Shown piece by piece: positions 24,090 through 32,457 of a stretch of DNA of 64,000 nucleotides. A program made the position numbers and the translations under genes. Where the stretch lies: the NCBI GenBank assembly GCA_030035585.1, contig CM057465.1, positions 4,811,501 through 4,875,500 of the forward strand, given 5' to 3'. This DNA is from Dugong dugon (taxonomy: Eukaryota > Chordata > Mammalia > Sirenia > Dugongidae). The notes below the pieces were generated by a model. The model had not been told where the DNA came from, searched no databases, and was given only the letters and a program-made list of their open reading frames with translations. Each line of letters opens with the position of its first letter. The stretch's first letter is position 1.

Positions 24090-24810
24090 AACTGACTACA
24101 CAGACAGGATATGTCAAAGATTAAAAGTACAGTTACTGGAGCAATCAAGATCCAAAAGAAAATACTTCAAACAATAAAAAAATTCCATTTTAGAGAGACA
24201 CCATTTACAATAGCAACAAAAAAAATAACTAAGAATAAACCTAATAAAACATACCCAAGACCTTTTATAGAGAAAAGTTTTAAAACTTCATTGAAAGACA
24301 TTAAAATTGGCCTAAAAAAGGGACAGAAGGCATGCTCATGAAAATGAGACTACATTTCAAAAGATGCCAGTTCTCCGCACTGACCTATATCCAGTGCAAT
24401 TCCAGTCATAACTGAAACAGATCTTAAAAGCAAAAGACAAATAAACCAAAGGGTCTGGGCATTCTGGTTCTAGACTAAGTGGACAACCAAGGTCTAAGCA
24501 AAATTATCAGCAGAATGTGGCACGAAGGGAAGGCAGTCGAAACAATGGGACAGAGTCAAGGACACAAAGACAGATCTGTGCAAATACGAAAATGGCAAAA
24601 GATAGGAGTGTGCCATCGTAAACACACTGAGGCAGCACAGCGTCGGTAAGTGGGGCGGGGGATGGTGGGTTATTCCACGAGGAAACAAACCACGTCCCTG
24701 CCTCCCACCACACACAACTATCAATTATAGAGGTATTAAGCACTTAGGTGTGAAAGGCAAAACTTCAAAACTTTTAGCTGAAAATATGCCTTTATGATGT
24801 GTATATTCCG
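24090..24810 (+). mobile_element. L1 LINE ORF2 fragment, left part
   Basis: 'accatttacaatagcaacaa', 'aagaataaacctaataaaac', 'agacctttta' and 'gaaagacattaaaattggcc' match L1 ORF2 text downstream of the RT core. Confidence 0.75.
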
Positions 24811-25159
24811 TTGTTGTCGTTGTTAGCTGCCATCAAGCTGGCCCCGCTCATGGTGACCCCATGCGCAACACAATAAAATGCTGCCTGGTCTGGCACCGTC
24901 CCCATGACCAGCTGTGTATCAGAGCATTATGATCCATAGAGTTTTCTTCACTGGCTGATTTTCAGAAGTAGATCATCAGGCCTTTCTTCCTAGTCTGTCT
25001 CAGTCGGGAAGCTCCACTGAAACCTGTTCAGCGTCATAGCGACATGCAAGCCTCTGGTGACAGAGGGGTGGTGGTTGTTCATGAAGTGCACTGGCCGGGA
25101 ATCGAACCCCGGTCTCCCGCACGAAGGGCAAGAATTCTACCACTGAACTACCAATGCCC
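24811..25159 (-). mobile_element. SINE with tRNA-Gly head and RTE-derived body and tail
   Basis: On the minus strand the element starts with a tRNA-Gly-like cloverleaf (gcattggtagttcagtggta, B box GGTTCGATTCC, closing ccagtgc) at about 25085-25158. It continues with text found at the 5' end of RTE ('gtttcagtggagcttcc', 'cctgatgatctacttctgaa') and ends with the RTE 3' tail ('cgcatggggtcaccatgagc', 'gctaacaacgacaacaac'). The 7-nt acceptor stem still pairs, but the anticodon loop is not that of tRNA-Gly, so this is a SINE head and not a tRNA gene. Confidence 0.9.
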
Positions 25160-25690
25160 TCATGCAACAATTCTACTCCTATATAAATACCCTAGAGAAA
25201 CTCTCACCCATGCGTACCCGCACGGGTACATGAAGGTTCCTGGCAACATCTTCCCTAACAGCAAAACACTCGAGACAACCCAAATGCCCACCAACAGGAG
25301 AAAAGAGAAACAACAGATAAGTTGAAGCTTAGAAAATAAGGTGGAGAAGAAAAAAGCACGTTGTAGAGACCAGACTACAGAAAGGACAGCACGGCTCCAA
25401 AAGAGGCAAAATTAAATCACGAGTTTGTGAGCACTACGTGACGTGCACTAAAGCTATGAGGAAAACAAGCACATCATAAGCATGAAATTCAAAAGGTGGT
25501 CATCTCCTGGGGGGGGGACGGCAAGACAAGGATAAGAAGCAGAAACAAAATGTTCTGAACGTAGCGGTGACGGCTGCACCACACGGTGAACGTAACCCAT
25601 GTCGCTGAACTGCACACTTAAAAACGGTTAAAACGGCCAAGTTTACGTTAGGTATATTTTACCACAACAAAACTAAATCACAAAGAAAAC
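25160..25690 (+). mobile_element. L1 LINE 3' end, right part
   Basis: 'acaattctactcctatataa', 'gcaacatcttccctaacagc', 'acaacccaaatgcccaccaa' and 'ctgcacacttaaaaacggtt' are L1 3'-end text. Probably the same L1 as 24090-24810, separated by the SINE. Confidence 0.75.
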
Positions 25691-25811
25691 CAGAACGCAG
25701 AAACAGCTTTAACAGTCACCGATCCGGTTCTGCTTCACATTCATGTGTGCAGTTGGTCAGCATGGTGGCGTCTACTTTATAAACTGGGTGGTGGGTCCAT
25801 GAGAGTATTCT

Positions 25812-25814
<3 letters not shown>

Positions 25815-25852
<38 letters not shown>
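25815..25852. repeat. (CA)n microsatellite, 19 units
   Basis: Uninterrupted ac dinucleotides. Confidence 0.98.
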
Positions 25853-25855
<3 letters not shown>

Positions 25856-26092
25856 CCCACACGTGTTCTTTTGTAAGTGTCATTATTACACAATAAAGTA
25901 TTTTAAGAATAACTGGAGATTCCTGTTGGGGATTATGTCCACAGGGCCAGCCTCACCAGAAATGGGCCAGCCCTAGGCATGTTTCCAGGTACAGCGTCTG
26001 CACTGAACCCAGTTATCCTGTGAGTACAGTCAGCGCCAATCATTCTTCACAAAGGGAAAGCCTCCCAGCAAGAGTCTGTGGATCCAGCTCAC

Positions 26093-26155
26093 CTCTGTCA
26101 CTTTGGGTTGAAGTGTTAAAGCCTCTGGGCTCATCCGAGGGATATCTATGTGGAT
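26093..26155 (-). CDS. TBC1D22A: TBC1D22A coding exon with the arginine-finger motif (63 nt)
   Basis: Encodes 21 residues beginning IHIDIPR and ending LQPKVTE. TBC1D22A is a TBC-domain Rab GTPase-activating protein, linked in the literature to the Golgi protein ACBD3. IHIDIPR is the IxxDxxR motif of TBC domains; its Arg (CGG, 26135-26137) is the arginine finger that completes the Rab active site. The exon is bounded on the minus strand by a strong acceptor (tttcccttgcctctccag) and donor GAG|GTGAGC, and both introns are phase 0. The MSPEAL stretch fits paralogue A; as I recall, TBC1D22B has a different sequence there. The preceding exon is 31104-31232. The following exon (IFERILFIWAIRHP..., with the YxQ glutamine finger) is not seen in 1-26092. 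Human, from memory, has Ile where this has Thr in EALTLQP. Confidence 0.96.
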
Positions 26156-26330
26156 CTGGAGAGGCAAGGGAAATAGAAAGTTACTTTAAAAGATAAGAAG
26201 CATGACACAAGCATTGTGATTAAAATGGCAATATGTTATGATGGCAACAAATTTGCTTTGGGTCTTAATCTGTTCTCTCTCCGAAGATATGAATTCTGTT
26301 TTCTCATATTTCCTCTGGAGAAAGTATCCA

Positions 26331-26572
26331 AGGCCTGCTCTATGTGCATGGGGCCTGCCCAGTCTAGGACATCAGGCTCCCTGGCCACAGTCCCCACGAC
26401 ACAGCACACTAGGCCTGCTCTGTGTGCATAGGGCCCGCCTAGTCTAGGATATGAGCCTCCCTGGCCACAGTCCCCACGACACAGCACACCAGGCCTGCTC
26501 TATGTGCATGGGGCCCGCCTAGTCTAGGATATGAGGCTCCCTGGCCACGTCTGCCCCGACACAGCACGCTGC
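26331..26572. repeat. 80-bp minisatellite, 3 copies
   Basis: 'aggcctgctctatgtgcatg' starts at 26331, 26411 and 26491, each unit running to 'cgacacagcac'. Lies about 175 bp upstream (in gene direction) of the arginine-finger exon. Confidence 0.95.
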
Positions 26573-26890
26573 ATGGTGAGCATGGAGCTGCCCACAGCTA
26601 TTTAGCAACATCGTGCACAGCAATTAGCGAACACTGATTTTCAGCCTCTGACACAGGGGCGATTCGAGCACATCAATAGTGTACAAGTTTCCAGCTGTGA
26701 CAGCTTCTTCATGGAACACAGGCCACATTTGTCTCCACAAAGTCCTTGGGGAATCTTAGACATGCCTCAAAGGAAGCATCTAGAACTCTCTGCTATTCTG
26801 TGGCTAATTCCTGCTTGACCCTGTGTGACAGGAGAATCACAATCAAGGTCTCAACACTGTAGAGGAATGCACTGTGGGCTCAGAAAACAA

Positions 26891-27410
26891 GGGGACACTG
26901 GAGCCCGAGCCGGTGTCAGAGATGGCTCACAGCGTCCCACGTACACATGGGAACACTGGAGCCTGAGCCAGCATCACAGAGGACTCACAGCATCCCACAT
27001 GCACACAGGGACAGTCGAGCCTGAGCCAGCATCACAGACGGCTCACAGCGTCCCCCAAGCACACGGGGACAGTCGAGCCTGAGCCAGCATCACAGACGGC
27101 TCACAGCATCCCACGTGCACATGGGGACAGTTAAGCCTGAGCCGGCATCACAGACAGCTCACAGCATCCCACATGCACATGGGGACAGTTGAGCCTGAGC
27201 CAATGTCACAGACAGCTCATAGCATCCCACATGCACATGGGGACACTGGAGCCTGAGGTGGCGTCACAGATGGCTCACAGCATCCCACATGCACAGGGGG
27301 ACACTGGAACCTGAGGTGGCGTCACAGATGGCTCACAGCGTCCCACATGCACACGGGGACAGTCGAGCCCGTGCCAGCGTCACAGACAGCTCACGGCATC
27401 CTATGTGAAC
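26891..27410. repeat. 58- to 60-bp minisatellite, about 9 copies
   Basis: 'ggggacactggagcctgagc' or 'ggggacagtcgagcctgagc', then a 'tcacaga.ggctcacagc' block and 'tcccacatgcaca', recurs roughly every 58-60 bp. Units differ at several sites, so the array is probably alignable and length-variable. The repeat gives short frames without stops, which I do not count as coding. Confidence 0.95.
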
Positions 27411-29204
27411 TTCTCACCCTAGCCACACTGTCTTTACCCCCATTTACCCAGGAACACGCCCCAAACAGGGTAGGGAGCACATTCTAACGCCGAGAGGGAC
27501 TCTACAGTTGGCTCACCTTTGACCAGCCCATGAGAATGACCACTGAGCTTTCTAGCGGCCAGGGCTCGGGGGATGTCCCCTCCCTCTGCCACCCACCAGT
27601 ACTATAAATTCCTTACACGCTGCACTCAGCTTCCTGGTCTATCAGCCGCCTGCCCTGCACCCTCCAAGAGTGAAGACCAGGTAAGTCTGTGGGGTGACAG
27701 CCCAGAGAACCTTCTGGTGATTGTGCAGTTCTGACACACTTGAATTACTCTGGACGATAGCACATTCCTGCCTCAAATGCTTCCCCAGCCCAGAACTTGG
27801 AGACCGTCAGTGCGGGAATGGCGCTGGAAGCCAAGGGGAGAGAGGACAGCTCAAGGAGAGGTCAGATGGCCGCCAGAAGCCGGCAGCCACGGCCTGGGGT
27901 GCGTGGGAGAAGAGGCAGCAAGGACGGAAGGTGGGAAAGACAAGTCAGAAGGTAAACAAGATCACGTTCAAAGGAACACAAGGGAAAATCATCCCCCGGT
28001 CCTCTGAGAACACGGTGAGGAATCAAGACATATGAGACTCATATGCACCCTGACATGTCCCAAGGAAGAGGGGGATGAGGAGGAGGGGCCGGAGGGGAGA
28101 AGGAAAGGGGGCAGAAGGAGGAGGAGGAAGAGAGAGGGGGACTCCAGCCACTACGTGCAGGAGCCCAGGCGTGGGGACGAAAGCCCACCAGGGCCAGCTA
28201 CAGGGGTCCTTGAAGGCCATCCCTCCTCAGAGCACCTTCCCATCCAATGACACTCCTGTGGGCACATGCCTGTCCCAGCACCAGGACTGTGGGCTTCTCC
28301 CGGCAGGAGCCAGCTGGAGCGCACCTCAGTCGGCCAAGTGCCCAGCCCAGCGGACACAACAGAGCACACTCCCAGCCACACCCGCCACGCGGCCAGTGTG
28401 AGGATGGGCAGAGCACCGTCAGTGAGGGCGGAGTGCCACAGTGCCCACACCCCATCATGCACAGGACCCAGCAGGGAGGCCAAAGGCTGCGATGGCCCAG
28501 AAGAACTGACTGTGAGAGGAACAGACAGACTGCAGCGATTGTTAACAGCAGGCCAGTCTGCGCATCTGAAATAAACACTTCACCGTCCAACCAAGAGACA
28601 AAGACTGACTGGGGAACCACCACAGCCCCCACCTCCTGCTGCTTCCTGGGTGGGTGGGAGGGCGTGTCTGCTGTGGTCCTTGTGTCCCAGAGTGGGCAGC
28701 AGAGAAAGGCGGTGTCCTCAAGGCCAGTCTGGCCGCTCTGCCTCGACATCACTGTGAGCACGGGGCAGAAAGCAGAGCGTATTTCACAGGCGTGTTTTCC
28801 TGACATAAGGCAACCAAAGAAGAAAGACAGCACATTTTAAATGGTTCACGTTTCTGTTAATGTAGAACTCCCACCCCACCCCGGCAGGGAGGCAGCACGA
28901 GGTGGGGGCCACGGCACGGTTCCCCGTTAGTCTTTGGAAATTCTCAGTAATATGGAAGCTCTTCATTACCTATCATAGTAACTGAATAAAGATATACACA
29001 ACCTGTTTTTAATTAACTTTCCCTTAAGAAATTTATCACAGCACAGACCTTGGTAAACCCTGCAGACAGGTGCTACTGCCTGCCTTTGGAAGTCTGTTTC
29101 TTGAATAAAAACACATCAAGAACACGTTCAAAACAATACTAAATACACCCATTTCCTAAAACCAGCAAAGTGGAGGGAAAACATGTTAGCCACTGTTTCC
29201 CTGG
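27411..29204. other. Intronic sequence, GC-rich, purine-rich patch
   Basis: Contains a gga/gag-rich tract at 28063-28142. Long overlapping frames on both strands (about 28.2-28.84 kb) reflect GC content; I see no domain, and no splice-bounded exon matching TBC1D22A. Confidence 0.5.
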
Positions 29205-29370
29205 GGGACAGTAATAGCTCAGGGGTAGCATTTGTGCCGTCCATGCAAGAGACTGGCCATCTCCTTCCAAAAATTAGCCCGTGAAAACTCTACAGAGCAC
29301 AACGGACCAACCACGGCACACGGGGTCACGATGAGTCAGGGCCCAACCTGACAGCAGTTAGCAACAACAT
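29205..29370 (+). mobile_element. Degenerate tRNA-headed SINE with RTE-type tail
   Basis: 'agtaatagctcaggggtagc' looks like a decayed A box, followed by 'gtgaaaactctacagagcac', 'acacggggtcacgatgagtc' and 'gacagcagttagcaacaaca', the RTE-type tail. Probably a relative of the copies at 24811 and 57600. Confidence 0.65.
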
Positions 29371-30240
29371 GAGAAGGATGTCCTCCAAGGACGTACCTGG
29401 CTCGAAGACTCTGGTGATGTGTCAGGGGAAAGGCCTGTCTAGGGACGTTTTACCCAGTCTATCCAAATTGTTGTTCAAACAGAACAAGGGGATACTGCAT
29501 GGTTTAAAACCAGGAGAGGTGTGCAGCAGGGTTGTATCCCTTCACCATACCTATTCAATCTGTATGCTAAGCAAATAATCCAAGAAGCCGGACTATATGA
29601 AGAAGATCGGGGCATCAGGATTGGAGGAAGACTCATTAACAACCTGCATTATGCAGGTGACACAACCTTGCTGCCAAAAGTGAAGAGGACTTGAAGCACT
29701 TACTGATGAAGATCAAAGACCACAGCCTTCAGTATGGATAATACCTCAACAGAAAGAAAACAAAAGTCCTCACAACTGGACCAATAAGCAACATCGTGAA
29801 AAACGGAGAAAAGGCTGAAGTTGCCAAGGATTCATTTTACTTGGATCCACAATCGGTGCCCTGGAAATAGCAGTCACGAAATCAAACGATGTCTTGCACT
29901 GGGCTACAAAATACTGCTTAAAAGTGCTGAAAAGCAAAGATGTCCTGTGAGGGCTAAGGTGCGCCTGACCCAAGCCATAATATTTTCAACTGCCTCATAT
30001 GCATGGAAAAGCTGGACAATGATTAAAGAAGACCAAAGGATTATTGATGTCTTTGAATTACAGTGTTAGCACAGAATATTGACGACCCTTAACAAGATGA
30101 ATTGACACGGTGACTGAAACAATGGGCTCGAACATAGCAACAAATGTGAGAACAACGCAGGACTGGGCAGTGCTTCGTTCTGTTGTACATCGGGTCACTA
30201 GGAGTCAAAATCGACTTGACAGCACCTAACAACAACAACA
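29371..30240 (+). mobile_element. RTE LINE, RT region to 3' end
   Basis: Sense RTE from 'tgttgttcaaacagaacaag' to 'cacctaacaacaacaaca'. Encodes decayed RT text around the active site (NNLHYAGDTTLL, where YADD has become YAGD), followed by frameshifts, then SHEIKRCLALG and SWTMIKEDQR. The sequence between about 30080 and 30095 jumps from the SWTMIKED region to the tail, an internal deletion. Confidence 0.92.
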
Positions 30241-31103
30241 AAGCCCAAACTGACAGAAAGATGTGAACATCTGTATCTGAGGGAGAAACGTCTGCCATTC
30301 CCTCATCCAGAGGTGGAGCTTCCAAAGGGAAAATATTCTCTCCTTAGGTGTCTCAGCACAATCACAAGTTGATTTTGAAACATGAGGTAGTAACACCAAC
30401 TAAGAACTATCTTCTTATTTAACTCTACCACAAACCATTGTGGATTTTCACATATTACAAAGAGAGTGAAAATGACAAAGTCCTTGAAGAGCTATTCTAA
30501 TGGCAAATGCTGGATGCACTGTAAATTGGTAAGTCAATTTGGAGTATTTTTCCCATTACACACACCGTTCGTCAACTGACTGCTCAGGACACCATAATTA
30601 TACCCATTTTGTGTTAAACTAAGTAGCAAAATGATAAAGTGGCTTCTCCTTTCTTCGATCTAGATGGTGTCCCTAACTGAGCCACAGAGCACACGTCCCC
30701 AATGCCCAGGGGAGCCCCTCTGTCTGGGTCTGATCCATGAGTGGTCTGGCCCCGGACCATCAGAACAGTCCTGTTCCTGACAGCAGCTCATGCCTCCTGC
30801 TCACTCACGACCAACGAGACACAAAACCCAAGAGCTCCCCTGGCAGATCCGGGACTGCTGAGGAATCTCACGCATCCATTTTGTGACGCCAATTAAAACC
30901 ACCCTTTTTGTTTTTCTGTAAGGAACTGGAGACAAGCAAGGTACTGCTGTCAGGGGAAATTCACCATTATTTGTTTGCAAATGTATTCATTTATTAAAAA
31001 ATAAAAATCTGCAAACCAGTCAGGGTGACAAACATTTCCTCCTACACAGCATCCAGGCTAAAGTATTTCAACGAGCATATGAGAAAAGAAAAAGGATGCC
31101 CAC
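30241..31103. other. Intron just downstream of the 129-nt exon
   Basis: Unrecognised non-repeat sequence up to the exon border. Confidence 0.55.
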
Positions 31104-31232
31104 CTGTCTATACGTATCTTGGTGAACTTCATCATTCCTGGAATCATAATACTGCTCGACAAAAGCAAAATATTCTTTTTGTTTTCTCTGGAGAGTGGCT
31201 GGTCTTCGGTCTACATTGGCAGGAAGGTAGCC
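31104..31232 (-). CDS. TBC1D22A: TBC1D22A coding exon, TBC domain N-terminal part (129 nt)
   Basis: Encodes 43 residues beginning GYLPANVDRRPATLQRKQKE, continuing YFAFVEQYYDSRNDEV and ending HQDTYRQ. This is the TBC segment just before the IxxDxxR motif. On the minus strand it has acceptor tgcttttctttcccaccag and donor CAG|GTGGGC. The donor departs from the consensus at positions +3 to +6 more than its neighbours do. Both introns are phase 0, so the exon could be skipped in frame. It joins LLS from 43242-43312 to give LLSGYLPAN, and runs into IHIDIPR from 26093-26155. NVDRRPATLQRKQKE favours paralogue A, since TBC1D22B (from memory) reads TERRKLTLQRKREE. Human A, from memory, has FIEH where this has FVEQ. 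Confidence 0.96.
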
Positions 31233-31640
31233 CTGGTGGGAAAGAAAAGCACGTCTGGTTACTGCTAACTCATGGAGTCTCTAATAAAAGTTTGAAATCA
31301 AAAACTCTTGAACAAACTTTGCATTCTGAAATTTCACAGGGAGGAGAGCACAAGTAAATGACTTGAGAAAAAGGAACAGACATAAAGAAGCCAGCTATAC
31401 TGCTAACATCTCTCCAACTACCACTGAGCAAGGCCAAGGACCAGGACCTTTGCAGCCGCCACCAAATCAATCAACTTGTATGGCTCGCAGCCATACAAGA
31501 GCCAGACTGGAATCTCTACATCAGGCATGTATTTAATACTCTCCTAGGACAACATTTAGACATGAAACAAACCCTTCTCCAAATGCCTCATATATCATGA
31601 AGAACTAGGAGTCTATATGATCTTACAACCCAAAAAAGAA
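31233..31640. other. Intron upstream of the 129-nt exon
   Basis: Polypyrimidine tract and acceptor adjoin the exon. Otherwise no recognised element. Confidence 0.5.
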
Positions 31641-31702
31641 AAAAAATACACATATATATCATCTGTGTATATTTTATACACATATATATATCTTTTATGT
31701 AT

Positions 31703-31785
<83 letters not shown>
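31641..31785. repeat. (AT)n patch plus (CA)n microsatellite, about 40 CA units
   Basis: Alternating acatatatat text to 31704, then uninterrupted ac from 31705 to 31785. Confidence 0.97.
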
Positions 31786-31788
<3 letters not shown>

Positions 31789-32166
31789 CTCCTCACTTAT
31801 TAACACGGTTAGGTTCCAAAGACCAGGTCGTTATACAAAATTGGCATTACGTGAAAATGGAGGATGATACCATTAGATCACAAAATGGAGGATGACTACA
31901 TCATTACATCACTGCCAAACTGCATTATTACGTAACTGCCAAACCACTGAGAAATTGGGCTCAGCAAAGTTGACACATAACCTTAACCATTATACACATA
32001 ACCTTAAAAACTAGAGCCAGCATTATTCTCGTCTCGCACCTTGGGATTCGTTACTACCACATGTACATCGTTAATGGGCAAAGTATTTGGACAGCAGATT
32101 TTTTATTACAGTCATTAATGCAAACTGTCAGATAATGAGATTGTCAATAAGCGAGGAGAAGGTATA
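31781..32166. mobile_element. Candidate MITE-like DNA transposon with 24-bp inverted ends
   Basis: The left end cacaccctctcctcacttat (31781 on) and right end gcgaggagaaggtata (to 32166) are inverted copies, 19 of 24 positions matching over ctcctc(a/g)cttatt(a/g)ac. The inner 340 bp is non-coding, with 'aaaatggaggatga' repeated twice. Text such as 'gttaggttccaaagacc' and 'ggcattacgtgaaaatgg' is Tigger-like. The left tip merges with the (CA)n tract, so the target duplication is unclear. Confidence 0.6.
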
Positions 32167-32171
32167 CAGTT

Positions 32172-32346
32172 GTTGTGTGCAGTCGAGTCCATCTCGACTC
32201 ATAGAGACCCTACAAGACAGAGCAGAACTGCACTATATGGTTTCCAAGGCTATAAATATTTACAGAAGTAGACTGCCACATTTTTTCCCACAGAGGTAGT
32301 GGGTTCAAACCAATGACCTTTAACAGCGAAGCTCTTAACAACTGCA
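32172..32346 (-). mobile_element. AfroSINE, long form
   Basis: 'gtccatctcgactcatagag', 'tatttacagaagtagactgc' (long-form middle), 'gtgggttcaaaccaatgacc', 'gctcttaacaactgca'. Confidence 0.9.
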
Positions 32347-32366
32347 CTCTCTCTCTCTCTCTCTCT
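32346..32366. repeat. (CT)n microsatellite
   Basis: Uninterrupted ct run between AfroSINE and RTE tail. Confidence 0.9.
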
Positions 32367-32379
32367 GTATATGCATTGC

Positions 32380-32457
32380 TGTTGTCGTTAGGTGCCATCA
32401 AGTCAGTTACGACTCATACATGTGTGCGTGCATATGCGTGGGTGTGGGGGGGGGGGG
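32380..32457 (-). mobile_element. Extra RTE/AfroSINE tail plus TG and poly-G tract
   Basis: 'gttgtcgttaggtgccatca' and 'agtcagttacgactcata' form a stand-alone RTE-type tail. A tgtgcgtgcatatgcgtggg stretch and a run of 13 G follow, and then a second tail begins at 32458. Confidence 0.75.

Noticed and set aside
25085-25159. tRNA-Gly gene on the minus strand
   Set aside because: The acceptor stem and B box are good, but the anticodon loop is wrong for tRNA-Gly and the sequence continues into a SINE body repeated at 57600-57925.
26825-27082. 85-codon frame with repeated peptides
   Set aside because: Frame through the 58-60-bp minisatellite.
28198-28840. Opposed frames of 211 and 197 codons
   Set aside because: Both strands open in GC-rich intron. 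No motif, no splice frame, no start context.
31617-31895. 92-codon frame with a Thr-His run
   Set aside because: Translation of the (CA)n microsatellite.
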